Assembly (NCBI GenBank): GCA_900316025.1
Contig: ONBJ01000007.1
Span: 1-39,223, forward strand
Length of the DNA stretch: 39,223 bases
Direction: 5' to 3'
Source of the DNA: an uncultured Eubacteriales bacterium
Lineage (GTDB): Bacteria > Bacillota > Clostridia > Oscillospirales > Acutalibacteraceae
The translations under genes were made by a program, and so were the position numbers. Shown here piece after piece: positions 1 through 7,898 of this stretch; positions within the stretch are counted from its first letter, which is position 1; every line of letters begins with the position of its first letter. A model generated the notes under the pieces. It was not told the origin of the DNA and made no database searches. It worked only from the letters and a program-made list of their open reading frames with translations.

Positions 1-90
1 CTTCGGCGCCTCCATCGCCGCGGCGGTCCATGAGGACGCCATGACGGAGGCGGAGCGGCAGTTCTCGGAGAGGGTGACGCACTTCTTTCA
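1..90. other. GC-rich segment at window start, compositional outlier
   Basis: The first ~80 bases are far richer in G and C than anything else in the window. Frame 2 is open from base 2 to a TAG at 92-94 and would encode a 30-residue C-terminal fragment rich in Ala/Glu/Arg that I cannot assign. Frame 1 has a TGA at 31-33 and then stays open into the fabH frame. Possible explanations are an assembly chimera at a contig end, a recombination junction, or sequencing error in fabH. FabH-like residues (DGGGAAVL, compare GDGAGAAVL in the family) may begin near base 43, so the break could lie close to base 40 rather than 90. Confidence 0.45.
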
Positions 91-537
91 ATAGAGATTA
101 CCGCAAAAGGTGATACCGATGTCCTGAAATGTCCTCACGGAGAAAACACCTCGCCTTTCTACAAGCACCCTTCCGAACACCCCTATCTCTATATGAACGG
201 CCCTGAGGTCTACAAATTTGCGGTTGTTTCTATGGTAAAGGGAATAAAACGTGCAATAAAAGAGGCAGGTCTTAAAGAAGAGGATATAGACTGGGTTATA
301 CCTCATCAGGCTAATATAAGAATAATAGAAACAGCCGTTTCTAAACTGAAAATACCGCCCGAAAGATTTATACGCACTATTTCGGAATACGGCAATACAT
401 CAGGCGGAAGCTGTGCCATAGCTCTGGCTGACAGCGTAAGTCAGGGAAAATTCAAAAAGGGCGATAATATAGCATTCTGTGCTTTCGGCTCAGGTCTTAC
501 AACGGGAAGCTGCGTTATAAGATGGGATAAGGACTGA
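34..537 (+). CDS. fabH: 3-oxoacyl-ACP synthase III (KAS III), 5' part missing
   Basis: C-terminal part of beta-ketoacyl-ACP synthase III, which condenses acetyl-CoA with malonyl-ACP to start fatty-acid synthesis in the cytoplasm. The frame is open from base 34; confident homology begins around the ATG at 193 (MNGPEVYKFAV), which is an internal Met of the family and not a true start. Visible catalytic residues are the His of PHQAN and the Asn of GNTSGGS; the active-site Cys lies in the missing N-terminal half. The C-terminus ends with the usual FGSGLTTGS...IRW pattern. The gene is first in a fab/acc operon, 45 bp before fabK. The upstream 40-90 bases have foreign composition and an in-frame TGA at 31-33, so the gene is either interrupted or joined to unrelated sequence at a contig end. 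Identity as FabH is firm; the 5' limit is not. Confidence 0.85.
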   Translation, partial: GRHDGGGAAVLGEGDALLSIEITAKGDTDVLKCPHGENTSPFYKHPSEHPYLYMNGPEVYKFAVVSMVKGIKRAIKEAGLKEEDIDWVIPHQANIRIIETAVSKLKIPPERFIRTISEYGNTSGGSCAIALADSVSQGKFKKGDNIAFCAFGSGLTTGSCVIRWDKD

Positions 538-582
538 AAGCTCGTTTAATGATAATCTCGATTTGAAAGGAATTTATATATT

Positions 583-1533
583 ATGATTAGTACCCCTATA
601 AATGAGAAGCTCGGAATAAAATATCCGATATTTCAGGGCGGTATGGCTTGGGTTGCAGATGCTTCTCTTGCATCTGCCGTAAGCAACGCAGGCGGTCTTG
701 GAATAATAGCGGCTATGAACTCAAACGGAGAACAGCTCAGAGCCGAAATCAAAAAATGCAAGGAGCTTACGGACAAGCCTTTCGGTGTAAACATTATGCT
801 TATGAGTCCGTTTGTAGAGGAAACCGCAAAGGTTGTTGCAGAGGAAAAAATCCCTGTTGTTACAACAGGAGCAGGAAATCCTGCAAGATTTATGGAAATG
901 TGGCTTGAAGCAGGCATAAAGGTTATACCTGTAACCCCCTCGGTAACGCTTGCAAAAATGGCTCAGAAAAACGGTGCTTTTGCAGTAATCGCAGAGGGCG
1001 GAGAGTCAGGAGGTCATGTCGGAGATATAACAACTATGGCACTTGTTCCTCAGATATGTGACGCTGTTGACATTCCCGTTATTGCAGCGGGAGGAATTGG
1101 CGACGGAAGAGGCATAGCGGCTTCCTTTATGCTTGGAGCAGTCGGAGTTCAGGTAGGAACACGCTTTTTGGTGGCAGATGAATGTACTATCAGCCCCGAA
1201 TATAAAAAGAAAGTAATCAAGGCTAAGGATATAGATACAGTAGTAACAGGAAAACGTTTGGGACACCCTGTACGTTCGATAAAAAATGCCTTTACAAGAG
1301 CATATACAAAGTGTGAATACAACAGCAGTGAGTACTCCGACGAACAGCTCGAACAGATGGGTATAGGAGTTCTCAGAAAAGCCGCAAGAGAAGGCGATGT
1401 ATCAAACGGCTGTGTTCTTGCAGGTCAGATTGCAGGTATGATAAAGAAAGAACAGCCTGCAAAGGAGATAATAGAAGAAATGTTCACAGAGGCTGAACAG
1501 GTGTTAGGCGGTGCTTCAAAGTGGGTAAAATAG
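583..1533 (+). CDS. fabK: Enoyl-ACP reductase II (FMN-dependent)
   Basis: FabK reduces trans-2-enoyl-ACP to acyl-ACP with FMN and NAD(P)H, the last step of each elongation cycle, in place of FabI. At 316 residues it is normal length. The TIM-barrel signatures are visible: FQGGMAWVADASLA near residues 18-30, and AEGGESGGHVG with His145, the position of the catalytic His in the pneumococcal enzyme, then AAGGIGDGRG binding the FMN phosphate. The related 2-nitropropane dioxygenases share the fold, but the position between fabH and fabD and the His motif favour FabK. The start ATG at 583 has GAAAGGA about 12 bases upstream. The 3' end overlaps fabD by 13 bp, suggesting translational coupling. FabK carriers are often insensitive to triclosan (known for the family). 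Confidence 0.95.
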   Translation: MISTPINEKLGIKYPIFQGGMAWVADASLASAVSNAGGLGIIAAMNSNGEQLRAEIKKCKELTDKPFGVNIMLMSPFVEETAKVVAEEKIPVVTTGAGNPARFMEMWLEAGIKVIPVTPSVTLAKMAQKNGAFAVIAEGGESGGHVGDITTMALVPQICDAVDIPVIAAGGIGDGRGIAASFMLGAVGVQVGTRFLVADECTISPEYKKKVIKAKDIDTVVTGKRLGHPVRSIKNAFTRAYTKCEYNSSEYSDEQLEQMGIGVLRKAAREGDVSNGCVLAGQIAGMIKKEQPAKEIIEEMFTEAEQVLGGASKWVK

Positions 1534-2423
1534 CATTTGTTTTTTCAGGACAGGGTGCTCAGTATACAGGTATGGGCAAGGAACTTTATGAATGTTCCCC
1601 TGCCGCAAAAGCCGTTTTTGATATGGCAGACAGCATACGTCAGGGTACTTCAGCTCAGTGCTTTGAAGCCGATAAGGAAACTCTGAGCATAACCGTAAAT
1701 ACTCAGCCCTGTGTGTTTACGGCAGACCTTGCAGCGGCGGCAGCAGTTGCCGAAAAGGGAATAAAACCCGATTATCTTGCAGGATTTTCACTGGGAGAAA
1801 TCGCCGCTTTAGGCTTCGGCGGAGTTATGAGCTATGAGGAAGCATTCCGTCTTGTCTGCAAAAGAGGCGAGCTTATGGACAAAGCTGCAAAGGAAAATGA
1901 GGGTGCTATGGTAGCCGTTATGAAGCTTACTCCCGAAAAGGTTGAGGAGCTTGCAAAGCAGTTCGACAATACATACCCTGTAAATTACAACAGTCCTGCA
2001 CAGACGGTTGTAGCTACCACTAAGGAAAACGCTGACAAGCTTGTCGAAGCCGTAAAGGCTGAAAAAGGAAAGGGCATTAAGCTTGCTGTAAGCGGAGCAT
2101 TCCACTCACCGTTTATGAGAAGTGCCGCTGAGGGTTTAGGAGAATATCTTGCCGATAAGGAACTTGAAAAGCCTTTAATACCCATATACAGCAACGTTAC
2201 TGCACAGCCCTACGGTGAGGATATAAAGCAGCTTATAAAATCTCAGGCAGAAAGTCCCGTACAGTGGCAGAAAACAGTAGAAAATCTCATAGCTGAGGGT
2301 GTGGATACCTTTATAGAGGTAGGTGTCGGAAAGACGCTTGCAGGTCTTATAAAGAAAATAAATAAAGATGTCAGGGTGTTCAATGTTGAAAACAGGGAAA
2401 CACTGGACGCACTTAATATTTGA
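1521..2423 (+). CDS. fabD: Malonyl-CoA:ACP transacylase
   Basis: FabD moves malonyl groups from CoA to ACP, feeding extender units to the condensing enzymes. The 300-residue protein opens with the hallmark FSGQGAQYTGMGKELYE. The nucleophile is Ser90 in GFSLGE (GHSLGE in many homologues; the residue before Ser is variable) and the catalytic His is His195 in SGAFHSPFM. The start is GTG at 1521, inside the last codons of fabK; an in-frame alternative would remove the conserved MGKIAFVFSGQG start, so GTG is chosen. It is followed 20 bp later by fabG with its own GTGGAGG ribosome site. Function is clear from motifs and context. Confidence 0.96.
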   Translation: MGKIAFVFSGQGAQYTGMGKELYECSPAAKAVFDMADSIRQGTSAQCFEADKETLSITVNTQPCVFTADLAAAAAVAEKGIKPDYLAGFSLGEIAALGFGGVMSYEEAFRLVCKRGELMDKAAKENEGAMVAVMKLTPEKVEELAKQFDNTYPVNYNSPAQTVVATTKENADKLVEAVKAEKGKGIKLAVSGAFHSPFMRSAAEGLGEYLADKELEKPLIPIYSNVTAQPYGEDIKQLIKSQAESPVQWQKTVENLIAEGVDTFIEVGVGKTLAGLIKKINKDVRVFNVENRETLDALNI

Positions 2424-2443
2424 ATTTGTGGAGGACGTAAAAA

Positions 2444-3187
2444 ATGAGTTTTGAAAATAAGACAGCGGTAGTAACAGGTGCTTCAAGAGGAATAGGTCTT
2501 GCTGTTGCAAAGAAGCTTGCAGCTCAGGGAGCAAATATTGCCATTCTTTATGTCGGAAAAGAAGAAGAGGGCGAAAACGCTAAAAAAGAGGTTGAAGCTC
2601 TCGGTGTAAAGGTTGGTCTTTACTACTGCGATGTTTCAAGCTTTGAAGACTCAAAGGCAACAGTCGCTAAGATTATAGAAGAATTCGGACAGATAGATAT
2701 TCTCGTAAATAACGCAGGTATCGTAAGGGATAAGCTTGTTCTCAAAATGGAAGAGGCAGACTTTGACGCTGTTATAAACGTAAACCTCAAAGGTACTTTC
2801 AATATGATAAAGCACACTTACAGTCACTTTATGAAAAAGCGTGCAGGAAGAATTGTCAATGTGGCTTCCGTAGTAGGTATAAACGGAAACGCAGGTCAGG
2901 CTAATTATTCAGCCTCAAAGGCAGGAGTAATCGCACTTACAAAATCCGTTGCAAAAGAACTTGCAGGCAGAGGCGTAACTGTAAATGCGGTAGCTCCCGG
3001 ATATATAACAACAGATATGACAAACGCTCTCAGTGACAAGGTAAAAGAGCAGATTGAAAGTTCTATACCTATGAAAAAAAGAGGACTTCCCGAAGATGTT
3101 GCAAATGCTATTTCATTTTTGTGTTCGGACGATGCCTCATATATCACAGGTGAGGTTATCCGTGTAGACGGCGGTATGGCAATGTAA
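2444..3187 (+). CDS. fabG: 3-oxoacyl-ACP reductase
   Basis: NADPH-dependent short-chain dehydrogenase that reduces beta-ketoacyl-ACP. The 247-residue length is typical. Visible are the dinucleotide-binding TGASRGIG (residues 11-18), NNAG (89-92), and the catalytic triad Ser142, Tyr155, Lys159 in YSASK, plus the C-terminal ITGEVIRVDGGMAM that is characteristic of FabG among SDRs. The ATG at 2444 follows GTGGAGGACG at good distance. It lies between fabD and fabF in the usual Firmicute order. Confidence 0.96.
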   Translation: MSFENKTAVVTGASRGIGLAVAKKLAAQGANIAILYVGKEEEGENAKKEVEALGVKVGLYYCDVSSFEDSKATVAKIIEEFGQIDILVNNAGIVRDKLVLKMEEADFDAVINVNLKGTFNMIKHTYSHFMKKRAGRIVNVASVVGINGNAGQANYSASKAGVIALTKSVAKELAGRGVTVNAVAPGYITTDMTNALSDKVKEQIESSIPMKKRGLPEDVANAISFLCSDDASYITGEVIRVDGGMAM

Positions 3188-3219
3188 TATGCTTTGCCGT
3201 TCTGGAAAGGAGATTTGAT

Positions 3220-4452
3220 ATGAGGCGAGTAGTAGTTACGGGAATCGGGTGTGTTACACCTGTCGGAAATGATGTTGAAACAACCTGGAATAATCTTGTA
3301 AACGGAGTATGCGGTATAGGAAAAATAACCGCTTTCGATACAGAAGACTGCAAGGCTAAGGTCGCAGGTGAGGTAAAGGACTTTGACCCCCTTAAATATA
3401 TAGAAAAAAGAGAGCTGAGAAAAACCGACAGATATGTTCAGCTTGCTATTGCTGCGGCTCAGCAGGCAGTTGACGACAGCGGCATTATTGGAAACATAGA
3501 TGAAAACCGTTTCGGTGTGTATGTAGGCTCAGGCATAGGCGGTATGCAGACATTCTACGACAACAGCGTAGCATTTTATACAGGCGGTTCAAGAAAGGTT
3601 TCACCTCACTTTATACCTATGATGATTTCAAACATAGCGGCAGGACAGGTTGCTATAAGATTTAAGGCTAAGGGTGTCTGTATACCCATAGTTACAGCCT
3701 GCTCAACGGGTACTCACGAACTTGGAGAAGCTTATCTTGCCATTAAAAACGGTCTTGCAGATGCAATCATAGCAGGCGGCAGCGAAGCTGCCATAAACCC
3801 TCTGACCGTTGCAGGCTTCGCAAACTGTAAGGCTCTGACCCTTGTTGATGACCCTGAAAAGGCTTCCATACCTTTTGACAAGAACAGAAGCGGCTTTGTT
3901 CTCGGAGAGGGTGCAGGAATACTTATACTTGAAGAGTATGAACACGCAAAGGCAAGAGGTGCAAAAATCTATGCCGAATTTGTCGGATACGGCAATACCT
4001 GCGATGCCTACCACGTTACACAGCCCGACCCCGATGCGGAAGGAAGTGCAAGAGCATTCAGCCTTGCTTTCGAGGACGCAGGTCTTAAGGCTGACGAAAA
4101 ATTATATATAAACGCTCACGGAACAAGTACTTCGCTTAATGACAAGGGCGAAACAAAAGCTATAAAAATGGCTTTGGGTGACAAGGCTTATGATACCCTC
4201 ATAAGCTCTACAAAATCTATGACAGGTCATATGCTCGGTGCTACCGGCGGTGTTGAGGCTATTGCGGCTGTGCTTGCTCTTAAAAACGGAGTTATACCTC
4301 CTACTATCCACCTCAATGAACCCGATGAACTTTGTGACCTCAACTATGTACCCAACAAGGCGGTAAAGGAAAATATAGATGTTTCCGCTTCGTCTACACT
4401 GGGCTTCGGCGGTCATAATGCCGTTATCGTATTCAGAAAGCTTTCAGAGTGA
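3220..4452 (+). CDS. fabF: 3-oxoacyl-ACP synthase II (KAS II)
   Basis: Elongating condensing enzyme that joins acyl-ACP and malonyl-ACP. The 410-residue length matches FabF. The Cys-His-His triad is visible as Cys161 (TACSTG), His300 (NAHGTSTSLND) and His337 (TGHMLGATGG); Lys332 of the STKSMTGH loop and the C-terminal GFGGHNAVIVF are present. The ATG at 3220 follows AAGGAGATTTGAT. A three-armed inverted-repeat element lies 26 bp downstream, between this gene and accB, the largest gap in the operon. Confidence 0.97.
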   Translation: MRRVVVTGIGCVTPVGNDVETTWNNLVNGVCGIGKITAFDTEDCKAKVAGEVKDFDPLKYIEKRELRKTDRYVQLAIAAAQQAVDDSGIIGNIDENRFGVYVGSGIGGMQTFYDNSVAFYTGGSRKVSPHFIPMMISNIAAGQVAIRFKAKGVCIPIVTACSTGTHELGEAYLAIKNGLADAIIAGGSEAAINPLTVAGFANCKALTLVDDPEKASIPFDKNRSGFVLGEGAGILILEEYEHAKARGAKIYAEFVGYGNTCDAYHVTQPDPDAEGSARAFSLAFEDAGLKADEKLYINAHGTSTSLNDKGETKAIKMALGDKAYDTLISSTKSMTGHMLGATGGVEAIAAVLALKNGVIPPTIHLNEPDELCDLNYVPNKAVKENIDVSASSTLGFGGHNAVIVFRKLSE

Positions 4453-4478
4453 TTTATGCACTTTGCTGCGTCTTTATC

Positions 4479-4585
4479 GGTGCGACCCGCCTGACAATTT
4501 TGCAAAGGAAAATTGTCGGAAGGAATTTTTAAATTCCTTCCATAAAAAATTTTCAAAGAAAATTTTTTATACGGCGGGTCGCACC
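4479..4585. repeat. Three-armed cloverleaf inverted repeat, copy A
   Basis: A 13-bp perfect closing stem (GGTGCGACCCGCC at 4479-4491 with its complement at 4573-4585) encloses three abutting hairpins: 4493-4517 (9-bp stem, 7-base loop), 4518-4541 (11-bp stem) and 4542-4570 (12-bp stem, loop CAAAG). Only single or double bases are left unpaired at the junction. The arms are AT-rich and the outer stem GC-rich. It sits between fabF and accB in the fatty-acid operon, so it would be transcribed within the polycistronic message unless it stops or processes it. No T-run follows, so it is not a standard terminator. It shares its architecture with copies B to E, and the TGCGA of its stem with most of them. 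Confidence 0.9.
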
Positions 4586-4635
4586 TGTGAGGCGGTATAT
4601 CCATACCTTAAATAAAAAACAGGGGAATTGAAAAA

Positions 4636-5085
4636 ATGTATAATATAAATGAAATAAAGGAGCTTATACAGGCTCTTGACAATTCAAAGCTTACGGACTT
4701 GGAGATTACGGGAGAAAACGGAGAAAAGCTTTGCCTTAAAAAGAAAACAGAGAAAGCGTATTCAGCACCTGTTGTGACGGCGGCAGTTCCCACACAGGAG
4801 CTTCAGACGGAAGAAAGAGCCGCTGATGACAGCGTTAATGAAAAATCTGATGTAAGAACAATAGACTGTCCTATGGTCGGAGTATTTTATGCAGCATCAT
4901 CGCCTGATGCAGAGCCTTATGTAAGCATTGGTTCAAGAGTAAAGAAAGGCGATGTAGTTTGCATAATAGAGGCTATGAAGCTTATGAATGAGGTAGTTGC
5001 TTCTGAGAGCGGAACAGTTACCGAAGTTCTTGTCAAGAACGGAGATTTGGTTGAATTCGGACAGCCGCTTTTTGTGATAGAATAA
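4636..5085 (+). CDS. accB: Biotin carboxyl carrier protein of acetyl-CoA carboxylase
   Basis: BCCP carries CO2 on biotin between biotin carboxylase and the carboxyltransferase. The 149-residue protein has a short N-terminal dimerisation part, an Ala/Pro/Thr/Glu-rich linker (about residues 41-72), and a C-terminal biotinyl domain with the biotin-accepting Lys115 in EAMKLMNE. The start ATG at 4636 follows AGGGGAATTG. It is 50 bp after the cloverleaf repeat and 42 bp before fabZ. Standard member of the operon; it may also donate biotin to other carboxylases or decarboxylases, but that is inference. Confidence 0.95.
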   Translation: MYNINEIKELIQALDNSKLTDLEITGENGEKLCLKKKTEKAYSAPVVTAAVPTQELQTEERAADDSVNEKSDVRTIDCPMVGVFYAASSPDAEPYVSIGSRVKKGDVVCIIEAMKLMNEVVASESGTVTEVLVKNGDLVEFGQPLFVIE

Positions 5086-5127
5086 TTACCGTATTTAAAA
5101 ATATACAGCTCAGAGGTAAATAAAGAT

Positions 5128-5547
5128 ATGAATCAGGAAGAAATAAAGAAAATAATTCCGCACAGGGACAATATGCTTCTTGTTGAAGAAGCCGAAAAAA
5201 TAGACGATGTAACGGCAAAGGGAAAATACACTGTAAGGGGAGATGAATTTTTCCTCAAGGGACATTTTCCCGGAAATCCTGTAGTACCGGGTGTAATTCT
5301 CTGCGAGATGATGGCACAGGCAAGCTGTGTACTTATTTCGGGTGAAGGTGTAAAGTCCACACCATATTTTTCAAAGATGGACAATGTAAAGTTCAAGAAT
5401 AAGGTTTTGCCGGGTGACACCTTGGAAACTACCTGTACACTTACAAAGAGCAAGGGTGTATTCTATTTTATATCCGCAAAGGGATATGTAAGAGATAAGC
5501 TTTGCGTTCAGGCAGATTTTACGGTTGCGGTTATTCCTGAGGAGTAA
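5128..5547 (+). CDS. fabZ: 3-hydroxyacyl-ACP dehydratase
   Basis: Hot-dog fold dehydratase that converts 3-hydroxyacyl-ACP to trans-2-enoyl-ACP. The 139 residues are normal for FabZ. It starts with the family pattern IIPHRDNMLLVE, and the catalytic His46 is in GHFPGNPVVPGV with Glu60 in LCEMMAQ. The ATG at 5128 has AGAGGTAA upstream. Its location between accB and accC is the standard order in streptococci and Clostridia. Confidence 0.96.
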   Translation: MNQEEIKKIIPHRDNMLLVEEAEKIDDVTAKGKYTVRGDEFFLKGHFPGNPVVPGVILCEMMAQASCVLISGEGVKSTPYFSKMDNVKFKNKVLPGDTLETTCTLTKSKGVFYFISAKGYVRDKLCVQADFTVAVIPEE

Positions 5548-5590
5548 AAAAACCGCAGCTGCGTTAATCTTAATACAGTTGGGAGTGTAG

Positions 5591-6946
5591 ATGTTGTTTT
5601 CAAAGATATTGATAGCCAACCGTGGAGAAATTGCGGTAAGAATAATAAGAGCGTGCCGTGAAATGGGTATATCTACAGTAGCGATATATTCTGAGGCAGA
5701 CAAAGATGCAATGCACGTACAGCTTGCAGACGAAAGCTACTGTGTCGGCGGAGCATCTGTTTCGGAAAGCTATCTGAATATGGCTGCGATACTAACTCTG
5801 GCAGTTGCTACGGGAGCACAGGCAATCCACCCCGGATACGGGTTGCTGTCGGAAAATGCAAAGTTTGTTTCATTATGCGAACAGTGCAATATAAAGTTCA
5901 TAGGGCCTACTTCAAAAATGATAAGCCTGCTCGGTGACAAGGATACGGCGAGAAAAACGATGAGAGCGGCAGGAGTTCCCGTAACTCCCGGCTGCGATAT
6001 AGTCGAAGATTTAAGTACAGCCCGTGAAAAAGCAGCGGAAATAGGATTTCCACTGCTAATAAAGGCACGTTCGGGAGGCGGCGGAAGAGGAATAAGGCTT
6101 GTAAATTCTATGGAGGAGTTCGACAATGCCTACAATTCGGCATCAAGCGAGGCACAGTCTGCATTCGGCGATGGTGCTGTATATATGGAGAAGTTTCTCA
6201 AGCCTGTAAAGCATATAGAAATGCAGCTTCTGTGCGACAGATATGGAAACGTTATCTGTCTTGGAGAGCGTGAATGTTCTGTTCAGAGAAAAAACCAGAA
6301 GCTTATAGAGGAAAGTCCGTCCCCTGCGGTTACGCCCGACATCAGAAAAGAAATGATGGAGGCTGCCAAAAAGGCGGCACTTGCGGTAAATTACGAAAGC
6401 GTAGGAACAGTAGAATTTCTGCTCGACAGCGACAATAATTTCTATTTTATGGAAATGAATACAAGACTTCAGGTTGAACACCCTGTTACGGAGATGGTAA
6501 CGGGACTGGATTTGGTTCAGTGGCAGATAAGAATTGCCGCAGGAGCTATTCTTACAATAACGCAGGACAGGGTTTTTATTCACGGACACGCTATAGAGTG
6601 CAGAATAAATGCCGAAAATCCCGATGAAAACTTCCGTCCGTCATGCGGAACAATAACGAAGCTGCATATTCCCGGAGGTCCTTCCGTAAGGTTTGATACT
6701 GCGATATATCAGGATTATTCCATACCGCCGTATTATGACTCTATGATAGGAAAGCTGATAGTTCAGGCACGTACAAGGGATTACGCAATAAGGAAAATGA
6801 AGATGGCTCTCAGTGAGCTTAATATTCACGGAGTTGAGCATAACAGAAATCTGCAGATTGATATTTTGTCCGACAGGAAATTTGTGGACGGTACTTATAC
6901 TACAGATTTTATGGAAAATCGTGAAAATAATAAAAAGATAAAGTAA
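5591..6946 (+). CDS. accC: Biotin carboxylase subunit of acetyl-CoA carboxylase
   Basis: ATP-grasp enzyme that carboxylates biotin on AccB using bicarbonate and ATP. The 451-residue length equals the family's norm for a stand-alone subunit. Visible are the N-terminal KILIANRGEIAVRIIRACRE, the glycine-rich ATP lid SGGGGRGIR, the ECSVQRKNQKLIEESPSP region and the metal and active-site stretch EMNTRLQVEHPVTE. The start is ATG 5591 with GGGAGTG close upstream. The gene is followed by accD after 49 bp. Confidence 0.97.
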   Translation: MLFSKILIANRGEIAVRIIRACREMGISTVAIYSEADKDAMHVQLADESYCVGGASVSESYLNMAAILTLAVATGAQAIHPGYGLLSENAKFVSLCEQCNIKFIGPTSKMISLLGDKDTARKTMRAAGVPVTPGCDIVEDLSTAREKAAEIGFPLLIKARSGGGGRGIRLVNSMEEFDNAYNSASSEAQSAFGDGAVYMEKFLKPVKHIEMQLLCDRYGNVICLGERECSVQRKNQKLIEESPSPAVTPDIRKEMMEAAKKAALAVNYESVGTVEFLLDSDNNFYFMEMNTRLQVEHPVTEMVTGLDLVQWQIRIAAGAILTITQDRVFIHGHAIECRINAENPDENFRPSCGTITKLHIPGGPSVRFDTAIYQDYSIPPYYDSMIGKLIVQARTRDYAIRKMKMALSELNIHGVEHNRNLQIDILSDRKFVDGTYTTDFMENRENNKKIK

Positions 6947-6995
6947 ATAATATTTGATACATATTATTTATATGATATAGATTGGATTGTGGATT

Positions 6996-7898
6996 ATGTT
7001 TAACAGTGATTTTTTTACGTTCCTAAAGCCTAAAAACGAGCTTGAAAATATACCGTCCGACAAATTGTCAGGTGAGAACAAGCCGTATATTCCCGATTCG
7101 CTTCTGATAAAGTGTCCCGAATGCAAGAAAATGCTGCTTGTATCGGATTTGAACGAAAACAGCAAGGTATGTATTCACTGCGGACACCATTTCAGGATAA
7201 ATGCAAGGCGTAGAATTGAGCTGATTGCCGATGAAGGTTCGTTCGAGGAGAAAAATCAGGAAATGACCTCAAAGAATATTATAGGTTTTCCCGATTACAA
7301 CAGAAAGCTTGCCACGGCGAAAAACAGAAGCGGCGAAAATGAATCGGTTATCACGGGAGTATGTACCGTAAACGGATACAGAACGGTTGTATTTGCTATG
7401 GAATCAGGCTTTATGATGGGTTCAATGGGAACGGTTACAGGCGAGAAAATTACAAGAGCGTTTGAATATGCAACAGAACACAGGCTTCCCGTAATAGCGT
7501 TTACAGTGTCGGGAGGAGCAAGAATGCAGGAGGGTGTTCTGTCGCTTATGCAGATGGCAAAGACAAGCGGTGCTGTAAAGCGTCACAGCGATGCAGGATT
7601 GCTGTATATAACTGTTCTTACAGACCCCACTACGGGAGGAGTTACCGCAAGCTTCGCTATGGAGGGAGATATAATATTATCCGAACCCGGAGCATTGGTA
7701 GCTTTTGCAGGACCGAGAGTAATAGAACAGACTATAAGACAGAAGCTTCCCAAGGACTTTCAGACTGCTGAATTTCTGCAGGACAAGGGATTTGTCGATG
7801 CTGTAGTTGACCGCCGTGAGATGAAAAAGATACTTTCGGACTTGCTGTTTATGCACGGCATTGAAAAGACTGAAAACAAGGAGGACGAGGTTAAATGA
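6996..7898 (+). CDS. accD: Acetyl-CoA carboxylase carboxyltransferase subunit beta
   Basis: Half of the carboxyltransferase that moves CO2 from carboxybiotin to acetyl-CoA. Counting from the ATG at 6996, a four-Cys zinc ribbon is visible (Cys40, Cys43, Cys59, Cys62), followed by the crotonase-fold core with SGGARMQEG and the GPRVIEQTIRQKLP region. An in-frame TTG at 6987 could add three residues; the ATG is preferred because the family usually begins with a short MF... segment. The ribosome site is weak. The stop overlaps the accA start as ATGA (7895-7898), so the two subunits are probably translationally coupled, fitting their equal stoichiometry. Confidence 0.95.
   Translation: MFNSDFFTFLKPKNELENIPSDKLSGENKPYIPDSLLIKCPECKKMLLVSDLNENSKVCIHCGHHFRINARRRIELIADEGSFEEKNQEMTSKNIIGFPDYNRKLATAKNRSGENESVITGVCTVNGYRTVVFAMESGFMMGSMGTVTGEKITRAFEYATEHRLPVIAFTVSGGARMQEGVLSLMQMAKTSGAVKRHSDAGLLYITVLTDPTTGGVTASFAMEGDIILSEPGALVAFAGPRVIEQTIRQKLPKDFQTAEFLQDKGFVDAVVDRREMKKILSDLLFMHGIEKTENKEDEVK

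Noticed and set aside
4479-4585. Cloverleaf elements as tRNA genes or tRNA-like RNAs
   Set aside because: The closing stem and arms are much longer than in tRNA, there is no T-loop or anticodon-arm consensus, no CCA, and the arms abut without the unpaired linkers of tRNA.
4379-4615. Open frames on both strands reading through the end of fabF into copy A
   Set aside because: They are translations of the fabF end and the inverted repeat.
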